DNA from: Ruania alba
GTDB taxonomy: Bacteria; Actinomycetota; Actinomycetes; Actinomycetales; Beutenbergiaceae
Length of the DNA stretch: 64,000 bases
Direction of reading: 5' to 3'
Assembly (NCBI RefSeq): GCF_900105765.1
Contig: NZ_FNTX01000001.1
Location: forward strand, 1,398,387 to 1,462,386
This document shows, piece by piece, positions 17,614 to 26,358 of the stretch (positions are counted from its first letter, which is position 1; every line of letters starts with the position of its first letter). Below the pieces are notes generated by a model, which saw only the letters and a program-made list of their open reading frames with translations, had not been told where the DNA came from and did not search any database. The translations under genes were made by a program, and so were the position numbers.

Positions 17614-18627
17614 TCAGCAGAGGCGTTCCTTCGGAGACACGTCGTCGGTGATCCGCGGATCCCGCACCACGGTCTCACCGAGGATCTGGTCGATCCGGGT
17701 GAGCATCTCCTCAGGGATCTCCACCCCGGACGCCGCGACATTCTCCGCCACCTGCTCCGGGCGTGAGGCGCCGATCAGGGCTGCGGCGACATTGTCGTTC
17801 TGAAGCACCCAGGCCACGGCGAGCTGCGCCATCGTGAGGTTCAGCTCCTCCGCCACGGGTCGCAGGTCCTGGACGCGCCGCAAGAGCTCCTCCTTGCCGA
17901 GCAGACCGCCGATCATCGTCGCGCCGCCCTGGGTGTCAGCGGCCCGGGAGCCTTCCGGGGCAGGCTGACCGGGCAGATACTTGCCGGTGAGAACGCCCTG
18001 AGCCACAGGCGAGAACACGATCTGGGAGATACCGAGCTCTGCTGAGGTAGGCACGACCTCCTCCTCGATGACCCGCCACACCATCGAGTACTGCGGCTGC
18101 GAGGAGACGAGACTGATGCCCAGCTCACGTGCCAGGGCATGCCCGGAGCGCAGCTGCTCGGCCGTCCACTCGCTGACACCGATGTAGTGCGCCTTGCCGG
18201 ACCGCACCACGTCGGCGAAGGCCTGCATGGTCTCCTCCAGCGGCGTCGCGTAGTCGAACCGGTGCGCCTGGTACAGGTCGACGTAGTCGGTGCCGAGGCG
18301 GCGCAGCGAACCGTTGATGGACTCCATGATGTGCTTGCGCGAGAGGCCGGTGTCGTTGTGCCCCTTCGGGCCCGTCGGGAAGTAGACCTTCGTGAAGATC
18401 TCCAGACTCTCCCGACGCTCGCCGGCCAGCGCGTCGCCGAGCACCTCCTCGGCCTTCGTGTTCGCGTACACGTCGGCAGTGTCGAAGGTGGTGATGCCGG
18501 CATCGAGGGCGGCCCGCACGCACGCTGCGGCCGTGTCGTTCTCGACCTGGGACCCGTGGGTGATCCAGTTGCCGTAGGTGATCTCGCTGATCTTCAGGCC
18601 GGAGCGGCCGAGGTGACGAAAGCGCAT
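17614..18627 (-). CDS. Aldo/keto reductase (K+-channel beta-subunit-like)
   Basis: NADPH-dependent carbonyl reductase with an (alpha/beta)8 barrel. In the 337-residue product the catalytic tetrad is intact: Asp49, Tyr54, Lys80 and His122 (FDTADVYANT, IFTKVYF, YQAHRFD). Sequence pattern, with the YSMVWRVIEEEVVP segment and IGASRPEQVAEN near the end, is that of the AKR6/MgrA/YghZ branch. The physiological substrate cannot be told; methylglyoxal and other aldehydes are usual for relatives. ATG 18627 is preceded by TAGGAT six nt upstream, a leaderless start. It is a separate transcription unit, convergent with pyrD. Confidence 0.9.
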   Translation of the reverse strand: MRFRHLGRSGLKISEITYGNWITHGSQVENDTAAACVRAALDAGITTFDTADVYANTKAEEVLGDALAGERRESLEIFTKVYFPTGPKGHNDTGLSRKHIMESINGSLRRLGTDYVDLYQAHRFDYATPLEETMQAFADVVRSGKAHYIGVSEWTAEQLRSGHALARELGISLVSSQPQYSMVWRVIEEEVVPTSAELGISQIVFSPVAQGVLTGKYLPGQPAPEGSRAADTQGGATMIGGLLGKEELLRRVQDLRPVAEELNLTMAQLAVAWVLQNDNVAAALIGASRPEQVAENVAASGVEIPEEMLTRIDQILGETVVRDPRITDDVSPKERLC

Positions 18628-18666
18628 TCCACGATCCTAGCGCGCAGGGTGCGCTTGGCCCTCAGC

Positions 18667-19254
18667 TCAGCTGGGGAAGGACCCCCGCGCGACCTGAGGC
18701 TTCGGGAGCCGGGTGCGCCGGAGCTGGAATGCCCGCATCACGACGTACATGATGATGCCGCGACCGACCCGGTCCGTGCCGTACTTCGCACGCACCTTCC
18801 GGCGGAGCCGCACGGCGAGGATGATGGCATCGGTGAGGGCGACGAAGACCAGGATGTACAGCGAGTAGAACGCGATCAGCGCCACATCGGGAGGGATCGG
18901 CAGGAAGCCAGCACTGAGCATGATGAGCACGATCAGCGCCGCGATGGGCAGGAACATCTCGCCGAGGTTCCAGCGGGCGTCGACGTAGTCACGCAGATAA
19001 CGTCGAACCGGGCCACGGTGCTGGGCCGGCATGTGTTGCTCGTCGCCGGTGACCATCGCCTGGTTCATCCGTTCCCGGGCCTCGGCGTACTTCGCGCGCT
19101 GCTCCCGGCGGGCTGCGCGCCGATCGGTGGGCACCAGGGGTCGCTTGTTCCGCGCCTCGGCGTCCCGTCGCCGGGGCGTGGGGCGCCCCTTACCAGCGGG
19201 CAACTCCTCCTCGACAGCAGGGGCGGCGTCCTCGATCTTCTTCCGTCCGAACAC
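18667..19254 (-). CDS. DUF3043 membrane protein
   Basis: A 195-residue actinobacterial protein of unknown function. Charged N-terminal half (residues 1-95) with RPTPRRRDAEARNKRP and PTDRRAARREQRAKYAEARERMNQAM, typical of DUF3043, then two adjacent transmembrane helices (about 98-117 and 124-147) and a basic C-terminus. GTG 19254 is used because TAGGCT (19267-19262) lies seven nt upstream, a leaderless start; an out-of-frame ATG two nt earlier is ignored. It lies close to the divergent glycerate kinase gene. Confidence 0.85.
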   Translation of the reverse strand: MFGRKKIEDAAPAVEEELPAGKGRPTPRRRDAEARNKRPLVPTDRRAARREQRAKYAEARERMNQAMVTGDEQHMPAQHRGPVRRYLRDYVDARWNLGEMFLPIAALIVLIMLSAGFLPIPPDVALIAFYSLYILVFVALTDAIILAVRLRRKVRAKYGTDRVGRGIIMYVVMRAFQLRRTRLPKPQVARGSFPS

Positions 19255-19314
19255 ATCCAGCAGCCTAGTCGAGCCTCGGCTCTTCCGGTGCCGCCGGCCT
19301 GGGAGGATGACGGG

Positions 19315-20508
19315 GTGGATGTGCTGATCAGTCCGGACCGGATCGCGCCGTTGGCCGCCGGGGAGGTCGCGCGTGCCCTCGCCCAGTCATGGCGCGAGCA
19401 CGGTCACACGGTGCTCGAACGGCCGATGAGTGACGGCAGCGCCGGCATGGTGGAAGTGATCCGCGCCGTGCGGGGTGGCGATCTGCTGCCGGTCCCCGTG
19501 GTTCCGGCCGGCGCGGGCAGCGGGGACCGGCCCGTGCCGGTGGAACTGCTGCACGTGCCCGGTCGTAGCGGGGGGACGGCGTACGTCGATGGTTCGCTCG
19601 TGCTGGGCGCGGGAACGGACGATCATGAGCGCTTGCTGGCCACCGGGACCACGGCACCGGTGGCAGACCTGCTGCTCGCGGCCCTGGGTACGGGTGCCTC
19701 TCGCGTCATCCTCGGCCTTGATCAGGCGGCCGTGCACGACGGCGGTCGCGGCCTCCTCGACCGTCTCACCGAGCGCTGGGGGCTGGCGGGGGACGGCAGT
19801 TCGACGCCGTGGTCGGCCTTGCGTGCGCGCCTCGCCGGCGTGCACCTGGTGGTGGCGGTGGCCACCGACCTGCCGCTGCTCGGCCTGACGGGAGCGGGGG
19901 CGGCGCTCGCCCGCTGGCCGGGAATCACCGCGGCCGCAGCTCAGGACGCCGAGCGGGTGGTGGGTGAATACACCGCCGGACTGCTCCAGACCGCAGAGGC
20001 AGCCGACGCGGTCGCGGAGGCCGGTCACCGGACCGATCCCGGGCTCGGCGGGCTCGTCCCGACCGTTCGCGCGCCGCATACGGTGGTCCGTCCGTCCCGC
20101 GACTACGGCACCGGCGCCGGCGGTGGCGCTGCCAGTGCGCTCGCGATGCTCGGAGCGCGGCTCCTGCCGGGCGCAGACGTCGTTGCCGCGGAGATCGAGC
20201 TCGCCGCCGCCGTCGAGAGCGCCGACCTTGTGGTCACCGGCACCACGACGTTGGACGGGAGCGCGATGCACGAGTCCGTGGTCGCGACGGTCGGGCGGGC
20301 CGCGATGGCCGTGGGGCTACCGGTGGTGGCCGTCGGTGCCGAGGTACAGACGAGTCGCCGGGACGGCGCCCGGGTAGGGGTGAGTGCGACATACCCGGTC
20401 GTCGACGCTCCCACGACGAGAAGCCGGACCAGCCAGACCGTCGAATCGGACCCATGGACCGCGCTGGTGAGACGGGGAGAGCGGATCCGCCGGACGTGGA
20501 CGCAGTGA
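19315..20508 (+). CDS. Glycerate kinase, type 1 (GlxK/GarK family)
   Basis: Phosphorylates D-glycerate; actinobacterial members (Rv2205c-like) are poorly characterised. The 397-residue product shows the family start DVLISPDRIAPLAAGEVARAL, the glycine-rich GGLGGLVP-like turn (DPGLGGLVPTV), GTGAGGGAASALAMLGARLLPGADVV, and the ESADLVVTGTTTLDGSA block with an Asp-Gly pair. The last differs from the textbook TGEGxxD, so activity should be considered likely rather than certain. GTG 19315 has GGAGG eight nt upstream. An A-type Fe-S carrier gene follows, as in M. tuberculosis (Rv2204c/Rv2205c). Confidence 0.8.
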   Translation: MDVLISPDRIAPLAAGEVARALAQSWREHGHTVLERPMSDGSAGMVEVIRAVRGGDLLPVPVVPAGAGSGDRPVPVELLHVPGRSGGTAYVDGSLVLGAGTDDHERLLATGTTAPVADLLLAALGTGASRVILGLDQAAVHDGGRGLLDRLTERWGLAGDGSSTPWSALRARLAGVHLVVAVATDLPLLGLTGAGAALARWPGITAAAAQDAERVVGEYTAGLLQTAEAADAVAEAGHRTDPGLGGLVPTVRAPHTVVRPSRDYGTGAGGGAASALAMLGARLLPGADVVAAEIELAAAVESADLVVTGTTTLDGSAMHESVVATVGRAAMAVGLPVVAVGAEVQTSRRDGARVGVSATYPVVDAPTTRSRTSQTVESDPWTALVRRGERIRRTWTQ

Positions 20509-20626
20509 CGTACCCTGGGAGGAACCGGATCGCGCCCGATGCCGAGCCGGGAACAGGAGTGGGCTCCGGTGCGTTGCCCCCTCAGCAGGCCGGTCCGACC
20601 GGCGCGCACGACCTTCGGAGAGACAG

Positions 20627-20986
20627 ATGACGCAGACCACACCCACCACGGAAACACTCGAGCACGAGGTGGCCCTGACCGATGTGGCCGCTACCAAGGT
20701 GAAGGCGCTCCTCGAGCAGGAGGGCCGGGACGACCTGCGGCTGCGCGTCGCTGTACAGCCCGGCGGGTGCTCAGGACTGATCTACCAGCTCTACTTCGAC
20801 GAGCGCTACCTTGACGGCGACGCCGTCCGCGATTTCGAGGGCGTCGAGGTGATCGTGGACAAGATGAGTGTGCCGTATCTGGCAGGTGCCACCATCGACT
20901 TTGCCGACACCATCGAGAAGCAGGGCTTCACGATCGACAACCCGAACGCCGGAGGCTCCTGTGCCTGTGGCGACTCTTTCCACTGA
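20627..20986 (+). CDS. erpA: A-type iron-sulfur carrier (ErpA/HesB/IscA family)
   Basis: Transfers Fe-S clusters to apo-proteins. The 119-residue product has the three invariant cysteines: one in GGCSGLIY and two in CACGDSF at the C-terminus. In actinobacteria this Rv2204c-type protein is encoded near the cytochrome oxidase genes; nearby clients include LipA and the Rieske protein QcrA. ATG 20627 has GGAGAG about five nt upstream. A TACCCT -10-like box at 20511-20516 would give a leader of about 105 nt. A hairpin follows the stop. Confidence 0.92.
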   Translation: MTQTTPTTETLEHEVALTDVAATKVKALLEQEGRDDLRLRVAVQPGGCSGLIYQLYFDERYLDGDAVRDFEGVEVIVDKMSVPYLAGATIDFADTIEKQGFTIDNPNAGGSCACGDSFH

Positions 20987-21007
20987 TCTGATTCAGACCA
21001 GCGACCG

Positions 21008-21059
21008 CACGTCGACGGCCGCGCCGCTCCTCGTCGAGCAGCGCGGCCGTCGTCACGTG
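21008..21059 (+). terminator. Terminator after erpA
   Basis: Long inverted repeat between CACGTCGACGGCCGCGC (from 21008) and GCGCGGCCGTCGTCACGTG (to 21059), with small bulges and a central GCTC/GAGC extension. It begins 21 nt after the erpA stop and ends just before the FKBP gene. Confidence 0.65.
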
Positions 21060-21090
21060 GGACGCCCCGAACAACGAGACGAGTGACACC

Positions 21091-22044
21091 GTGACCGTGC
21101 GACCCTTGCGCGCCCTTGCCCTGTTCGTGGCCGGTGGACTGGCCCTCGCAGGATGCGCCGACGAACCAAGCAGCACCGATCCGACCAGCCAGCCGAGCAC
21201 GTCGCCCAGCGCCACGGCTGTCGAGGGTGAGGTGACTGACGCCGAGGCGTCAGGTGCCTTCGGGGAGGCACCGCAGTTCACCTTCTCCAGCGAGACGCCA
21301 CCTGAGGGCCTGCAAGTCGAGGTGCTCTCTGAGGGTGACGGTGCCGCCGTGGAGCCGGGTGCCGTCGTCGTGGCGAACTACGCAGGGATCGTCTGGGGTG
21401 CGGAGGAAACCTTCGACGACTCCTACAGCCGTGGTGCGCCGTCGATGTTCTCCCTCAATGCAGTGGTGCAGGGCTGGACTGACGGGATCCCGGAGCACCA
21501 GATTGGCTCACGGCTGCTGATGAGCATCCCAGCTGAGCTCGGATACGGGCCCAATGGCGGGAACTCCGATGCAGGGATCGGGCCGGAGGACACCATTGTG
21601 TTCGTGGTCGACCTGGTCGAGGTGTACAACCCGGAGCAGGCCGGCGAGGCTGGGGCGAGTGAGGTGACTCCCGCTGCGGACCTGCCGGTGACGATCGAGG
21701 GGGCGCTGGGAGAGCCTGCCACGATCACCGTGCCCGAGAGTGCCGATGAACCGACGGAGGTGGTCACGATCGTCGTCGCCGAGGGCTCAGGTGAGCCGGT
21801 TCAGGCCGGAGACTCGGTCGCCATCGGGATCGCCGGGACCGCCTGGGACGGATCGCCCGCCGGGAGTAGCTGGAGCATGGATGGCACGCCCGGATCGGGG
21901 CCCTTCTCGGACGTCGTCGGTCGCGGCACGGTCGTGGACGCTACGGTCGACGTCCCCGTCGGCTCACGCGTTCTGGTGCTCGCGCCGGCAAGTGAGCAGG
22001 CACCGGCGGTGGCCTACGTGGTGGACGTACTGGGCACAGCCTGA
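21091..22044 (+). CDS. FKBP-type peptidyl-prolyl isomerase lipoprotein
   Basis: Exported foldase anchored to the membrane by lipid. Lipobox LALAGC places the modified cysteine at Cys22. A Ser/Thr/Pro-rich linker follows, then an FKBP domain at about residues 70-180 with VVANYAGIVW, FDDSYSRG, GWTDGIPEHQIGSRLLMSIPAELGYG and the final DTIVFVVDLVEV strands. A second, more divergent FKBP-like module occupies roughly 195-315 (DSVAIGIAGTAWDG ... GSRVLVLAP) and lacks the aromatic active-site residues, so it may be structural. GTG start 21091. Gene lies just before the cytochrome oxidase operon but ends in its own hairpin. Confidence 0.88.
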   Translation: MTVRPLRALALFVAGGLALAGCADEPSSTDPTSQPSTSPSATAVEGEVTDAEASGAFGEAPQFTFSSETPPEGLQVEVLSEGDGAAVEPGAVVVANYAGIVWGAEETFDDSYSRGAPSMFSLNAVVQGWTDGIPEHQIGSRLLMSIPAELGYGPNGGNSDAGIGPEDTIVFVVDLVEVYNPEQAGEAGASEVTPAADLPVTIEGALGEPATITVPESADEPTEVVTIVVAEGSGEPVQAGDSVAIGIAGTAWDGSPAGSSWSMDGTPGSGPFSDVVGRGTVVDATVDVPVGSRVLVLAPASEQAPAVAYVVDVLGTA

Positions 22045-22059
22045 AACGCGGAGCACATG

Positions 22060-22078
22060 ACCTGACAGAGCGTCAGGT
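22060..22078 (+). terminator. Short hairpin after the FKBP gene
   Basis: Perfect 7-bp stem ACCTGAC (22060-22066) with GTCAGGT (22072-22078) and a 5-nt loop, 16 nt past the stop codon. It is weak but in the right place. The remaining 180 nt up to ctaC must contain its promoter; TAAGGT (22129-22134) is a possible -10. Confidence 0.45.
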
Positions 22079-22256
22079 AATCTGCTGCGCGACCGAGCGT
22101 CCTGCACACGGACCGGCCTGTTTGACGATAAGGTGGCAGCGGACCAGCAGGCGCCGGAGACGAACGCTGGGACACCGCCCGAGACCGTGCGGTGGACGAG
22201 CGTTCCGGACCCAGTCGGTACTAGTTGAGATCGTGACGTCGGAAGGCTTGAGGATC

Positions 22257-23147
22257 GTGCCATCGCCCTCTCCCCAGACCACGAGGCGGCGCACTGTCGG
22301 CCTCGGGGCGCTCGGGCTCGTGACCGCCCTCGCACTGGGCGGATGCTCCGCCGAACAGGTGTCGAGAGGGTGGCTGCCCGGAACGCCAGGCATCACCGAG
22401 TTCAGTGACGATGTGGTCACGCTGTGGAACGGATCCTGGATCGCCGCGCTGGCCGTCGGCGTGATCACGTGGGGCCTGATCATCTGGTGCATCATCGTCT
22501 ACCGCAAGCGCAAGGGGGACGACCGTCTCCCGATCCAGCTGCGTTACCACCTGCCCCTGGAACTGTTGTACACCTTCGTGCCGCTCGTGATGGTCGGCGT
22601 GCTCTTCTACTACACGGCCACGCTCCAGGAGGAGATCACCAACCCCGAGGCCGAGCCGGACGTGCAGATCGACGTCTATGGCCGCCAGTGGACGTGGGAC
22701 TTCGTCTACACCGACGAAGGTGTCTGGGACACCGGGGTGCCGGCTCAGCTGGACGGGACGATGGCACCCGCCGAGGACCTGCCGACTCTGTACCTTCCGG
22801 TCGGCGAGACGGTGGAGTTCACGATCCGCAGCAGGGATGTCGCACACTCGTTCTGGGTGCCCGCGTTCCTCTACAAGATGGACATGATCCCCGGTGAAGT
22901 GAACACCTTCCAGCTCACCCCGGGTGAGGAAGGGACCTTCATCGGCAAGTGCGCCGAACTGTGCGGCGAGTATCACGGCTCCATGCTGTTCAACGTCTCC
23001 GTGGTCTCGGCGGAGGAGTACCAGGCGCACATTGAAGAGCTGCGCGAGGCAGGCCAGACGGGTGAGCTGGGAACCGAGTACGACCGGCAGAACGCCGCCG
23101 ATGTACCCAGCTCCACCAGCGTCGATGACGAGGGAGCTGACCACTGA
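22257..23147 (+). CDS. ctaC: Cytochrome c oxidase subunit II
   Basis: Receives electrons from cytochrome c at its CuA centre in the aa3 oxidase. The product (296 residues from GTG 22257) has a lipoprotein signal ending LALGGC (Cys30), two transmembrane helices and an outside cupredoxin domain. The CuA ligands are complete: His in VAHSFWVP and the [12 protein letters not shown] cluster with two Cys, Glu, His and Met. Start is uncertain: GTG 22257 has GGAAGG ten nt upstream and gives a clean signal peptide; GTG 22233 would add eight residues. The stop overlaps the ctaD start in TGATG. Confidence 0.94.
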   Translation: MPSPSPQTTRRRTVGLGALGLVTALALGGCSAEQVSRGWLPGTPGITEFSDDVVTLWNGSWIAALAVGVITWGLIIWCIIVYRKRKGDDRLPIQLRYHLPLELLYTFVPLVMVGVLFYYTATLQEEITNPEAEPDVQIDVYGRQWTWDFVYTDEGVWDTGVPAQLDGTMAPAEDLPTLYLPVGETVEFTIRSRDVAHSFWVPAFLYKMDMIPGEVNTFQLTPGEEGTFIGKCAELCGEYHGSMLFNVSVVSAEEYQAHIEELREAGQTGELGTEYDRQNAADVPSSTSVDDEGADH

Positions 23148-24943
23148 TGGCGATCCAGGACGACCTGCGCGCAGACGCCGGTGCGGAGGAACCGGCCGGT
23201 GACGCGGTGCCCGGTCTGCGGCCGGAACGCCAGAGCCTCGGGAAGACGGTGGTGTCGTGGGTGACGACCACCGACCACAAGACCATCGGGTACCTGTACC
23301 TGATCACCTCGTTCGTGTTCTTCTGCTTCGGCGGTCTCCTCGCTCTGGTGATCCGTGCCGAACTGTTCGAGCCCGGCATTCAGATCGTTGCCAGTGGCGA
23401 GCAGTACAACCAGATGTTCACGATGCACGGCACGATCATGCTGCTGCTCTTCGCCACACCGCTGTTCGTCGGTTTCGGCAACATCCTCGTCCCGCTGCAG
23501 ATCGGAGCACCGGACGTCGCCTTCCCGCGGTTGAACATGTTCGCCTACTGGCTCTTCCTGTTCGGAGGCATCATCGCCTCCGCGGGATTCCTGACGCCGC
23601 GTGGCGCGGCCAGTTTCGGGTGGTTCGCCTATACACCGCTGTCGAACGCCACGTACTCTGCGGGACTCGGGGGAGACCTGTGGGTGATGGGTCTGGCGAT
23701 GACCGGATTCGGTACGATCTTCGGCTCAGTCAACTTCATCACCACCATCCTGTGCATGCGGATGCCGGGGATGACGATGTTCCGGATGCCTATCTTCACC
23801 TGGAACATCCTGCTCACCTCGATCCTGGCGCTGATGGCGTTCCCGATCCTGGCCGCCGCACTGTTCGGCCTCGGGGCGGATCGCGTGCTCGGAGCGCAGA
23901 TATTTGCTGCCGAGAACGGTGGTGCGTTGCTATGGCAGCACCTGTTCTGGTTCTTCGGGCACCCCGAGGTCTACATCATTGCCCTGCCGTTCTTCGGTAT
24001 TGTTTCGGAGATCATTCCGGTGTTCTCGCGGAAGCCCATTTTCGGCTACGTCGGTCTGGTGTTCGCCACCATCGCGATCGCAGGGTTGTCGGTGACGGTG
24101 TGGGCGCACCACATGTATTCCACGGGTCAGGTGCTCCTGCCGTTCTTCTCCCTGATGACGATGCTCATCGCCGTCCCCACTGGCGTGAAGTTCTTCAACT
24201 GGATCGGCACCATGTGGCGCGGCAAGTTGACCTTCGAGTCGCCGATGCTGTGGTGCGTGGGCTTCCTGGTGACCTTCCTCTTCGGCGGGCTCACGGGGAT
24301 CATCCTGTCTGTCCCGCCGCTGGACTTCCACGTGACCGACACCTACTTCGTCGTCGCGCACTTCCACTACGTGGTGTTCGGGACAGTCGTGTTCGCGATG
24401 TTCGCCGGCTTCTACTTCTGGTGGCCGAAGTTCACCGGGAAGATGCTCGACGACCGACTCGGCAAGGTGCACTTCTGGCTGTTGTTCTTCGGCTTCCACG
24501 GGACATTCCTGATCCAGCACTGGTTGGGTGTGATGGGCATGCAACGCCGCGTGCCCGACTACCTCCCCGAGGACGACTTCGTGTGGATGAACCAGCTGTC
24601 CACGATCGCTGCCGTGATCCTGGCGCTGTCCACGTTGCCGTTCCTGTGGAACGTGTACAAGACCTGGCGCTCGGCACCGAAGGTAACCGTGGATGACCCG
24701 TGGGGGCATGGCAACTCCTTGGAGTGGGCCACCTCCTGCCCGCCACCCCGGCACAACTTCGTGACGCTGCCGAGGATCCGTTCGGAGCGGCCAGCCTTCG
24801 ATCTCCATCATCCTGAGGTGTCAGCGCTAGACCACGCCCAGCCCGAGCGGGATCTGCTGGACAAGGTCTACGGCGAGGCTGAACGGGACGGCCAGGCCGA
24901 GGTCGCCCACGACCGTGCGCAACGACAGAGCGGAGACGAGTGA
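23147..24943 (+). CDS. ctaD: Cytochrome c oxidase subunit I
   Basis: Catalytic oxygen-reducing subunit with heme a and the heme a3-CuB centre. The 598-residue product has about 12 helices. The CuB site FFGHPEVYI contains the His-Tyr crosslink, HHMYSTG gives the two other CuB histidines, and HFHYVVFG gives the heme a/a3 axial histidines; the low-spin heme His is in MFTMHGT. It has a hydrophilic C-terminal tail of about 60 residues. It is translationally coupled on both sides (TGATG with ctaC and with ctaF). Unlike in M. tuberculosis, where ctaD is elsewhere, it is inside the ctaC operon. Confidence 0.97.
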   Translation: MAIQDDLRADAGAEEPAGDAVPGLRPERQSLGKTVVSWVTTTDHKTIGYLYLITSFVFFCFGGLLALVIRAELFEPGIQIVASGEQYNQMFTMHGTIMLLLFATPLFVGFGNILVPLQIGAPDVAFPRLNMFAYWLFLFGGIIASAGFLTPRGAASFGWFAYTPLSNATYSAGLGGDLWVMGLAMTGFGTIFGSVNFITTILCMRMPGMTMFRMPIFTWNILLTSILALMAFPILAAALFGLGADRVLGAQIFAAENGGALLWQHLFWFFGHPEVYIIALPFFGIVSEIIPVFSRKPIFGYVGLVFATIAIAGLSVTVWAHHMYSTGQVLLPFFSLMTMLIAVPTGVKFFNWIGTMWRGKLTFESPMLWCVGFLVTFLFGGLTGIILSVPPLDFHVTDTYFVVAHFHYVVFGTVVFAMFAGFYFWWPKFTGKMLDDRLGKVHFWLLFFGFHGTFLIQHWLGVMGMQRRVPDYLPEDDFVWMNQLSTIAAVILALSTLPFLWNVYKTWRSAPKVTVDDPWGHGNSLEWATSCPPPRHNFVTLPRIRSERPAFDLHHPEVSALDHAQPERDLLDKVYGEAERDGQAEVAHDRAQRQSGDE

Positions 24944-25386
24944 TGAGCGCCAAGACCCACGGTCCTCGCACGGAACCGCACAAGCCGATCCGTACCGAAG
25001 CCGTCTTCTTCCTCGGCCTGCTGGTGTTCTTCATCCCGATGTTCGTGATCTACGGGCTCTGGTCCGGGTGGGAACCCGTGGGGTCGACCGCACTGGCGTT
25101 GGTCGTCGGTCTGTGGTCGATGGTGGGCTTCTACCTGTTCCTGCTGAGCCGGCGGATCGATCCTCGGCCCGAGGACGACCCGATGGCTGATGTGGACACC
25201 GCTGCGGGGGAGTACGGCACCTTCTCGCCGTGGAGCTGGTGGCCATTGGTCCTCGGGATCGCCGTCTCATTCGTCTTTCTGGGCGTCGCCGTCGGATGGT
25301 GGCTGTTCGGCATCGGCGTCGGCCTCGCACTGATCGGCCTGGTCGGTCACGTGATGGAGTTCAGCCGCGGGCACCACGCCCACTGA
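24943..25386 (+). CDS. ctaF: Cytochrome c oxidase subunit IV (CtaF, actinobacterial)
   Basis: Small structural subunit of the actinobacterial aa3 oxidase. The 147-residue product has four helices in two pairs (about 18-40, 45-66, 95-113, 116-134). The conserved actinobacterial C-terminal motif is present, in which a histidine-containing helix ends HVMEFSRGHHAH. ATG 24943 overlaps the ctaD stop; an in-frame GTG one codon earlier is not preferred because GGAGACGAG fits the ATG. Last gene of ctaC-ctaD-ctaF, followed by a strong terminator. Confidence 0.92.
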   Translation: MSAKTHGPRTEPHKPIRTEAVFFLGLLVFFIPMFVIYGLWSGWEPVGSTALALVVGLWSMVGFYLFLLSRRIDPRPEDDPMADVDTAAGEYGTFSPWSWWPLVLGIAVSFVFLGVAVGWWLFGIGVGLALIGLVGHVMEFSRGHHAH

Positions 25387-25437
25387 GAGCGGCAGGGCCG
25401 GGCTCGCCCACTGACCTTCAAGCACCGAACGCATAGC

Positions 25438-25476
25438 GAGGGGCCCCTCACCACGATCTGTGGTGAGGGGCCCCTC
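25438..25476. terminator. Perfect 17-bp hairpin terminator between ctaF and sodA
   Basis: GAGGGGCCCCTCACCAC (25438-25454), loop GATCT, and the exact complement (25460-25476). The two genes converge on it, so it can stop transcription both ways. The remainder of the 213-bp gap shows no other signal. Confidence 0.85.
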
Positions 25477-25599
25477 GTGCTGCGTGGCGAGCTCAGCGAG
25501 CCTGCAGGCCCTGAGTCCGGCCGTCACGAGGTACTGGTACCTCTGTGGTGCGCGTGCGCGGCTCCAGTGACGGCACCGACCCGTGGGGAACGGTTCGGC

Positions 25600-26211
25600 T
25601 CACACTGTGGAGTGGGCGCGAGCCTTCTCCAGACGTGCGGAGACGTCCTGCCAGTTCGCGATGTTCCAGAACGCCTTGATGTACTCCGCCTTGACGTTGA
25701 GGTAGTCGAGGTAGAAGGCGTGCTCCCACATGTCCAGCATGAGCAGCGGTGTGATGGAAACCGGCACGTTGGACTGCTGGTCGAAGAGCTGGAAGATGGC
25801 CAGCCGTTCGCCCAGACTGTCCCACCCGAGCACGGACCAACCAGACCCCTGGATGCCGGCCGCGTTGTCCGCGAAGTGCTGCTGGAAGGCGCTGAACGAG
25901 CCGAAGAACTCGGTGATCGCAGCCGCCAGCTCGCCTTCCGGCTCACCGCCGCCGTCCGGGGACAGGTTGTTCCAGAAGATGGTGTGGTTGATGTGCCCCC
26001 CGAGGTTGAACGCAAGGTTCTTCTCGAGCAGATTCACCGTGCCGAGGTCGCCCGACTCCCGTGCTGCCGCGAGCTTCTCCAGCGCAGTGTTGGCGCCCGC
26101 CACGTACGCAGCATGGTGCTTGTCGTGGTGCAGCTCCATGATCTTGCCGGAGATGTGCGGCTCGAGCGCCGAGTAGTCGTAGGGCAGGTCAGGAAGCGTG
26201 TACTGGGCCAT
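25600..26211 (-). CDS. sodA: Superoxide dismutase, Mn/Fe family
   Basis: Dismutates superoxide made by respiration. In the 203-residue product all four metal ligands are in standard contexts: a His in [11 protein letters not shown], the His of [10 protein letters not shown], and the Asp and His of [11 protein letters not shown]. The [10 protein letters not shown] segment has the Gln typical of Mn-type or cambialistic enzymes; the metal cannot be fixed from sequence. There is no signal peptide, so it is cytoplasmic or leaderless-secreted as in mycobacteria. ATG 26211 has GGGAGG six nt upstream. It is inserted between the two respiratory operons, downstream of qcrB and separated from it by a hairpin. 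Confidence 0.96.
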   Translation of the reverse strand: MAQYTLPDLPYDYSALEPHISGKIMELHHDKHHAAYVAGANTALEKLAAARESGDLGTVNLLEKNLAFNLGGHINHTIFWNNLSPDGGGEPEGELAAAITEFFGSFSAFQQHFADNAAGIQGSGWSVLGWDSLGERLAIFQLFDQQSNVPVSITPLLMLDMWEHAFYLDYLNVKAEYIKAFWNIANWQDVSARLEKARAHSTV

Positions 26212-26272
26212 CGGGTTCCTCCCGTGTAGACGTGACGTTCCGTGATACGCAACGCGTGGGGCGCCGCGTTGA

Positions 26273-26305
26273 CCGTCTCCGCACCGCAGAGCGGTGGGGA
26301 GACGG
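26273..26305 (-). terminator. Terminator after qcrB
   Basis: CCGTCTCC-g-CACCGC (26273-26287), 3-nt loop, GCGGTG-g-GGAGACGG (26291-26305). It lies 54 nt beyond the qcrB stop and upstream of sodA on the same strand. Confidence 0.7.
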
Positions 26306-26358
26306 ACATCATGTTGCCCTGATGTATCGAGGCCTTCCCACCGTAACCCGCATTCGCG

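Noticed and set aside
20521-20560. ECF-type promoter before erpA (GGAAC at 20521)
   Set aside because: The required GTT does not occur at the 18-nt distance.
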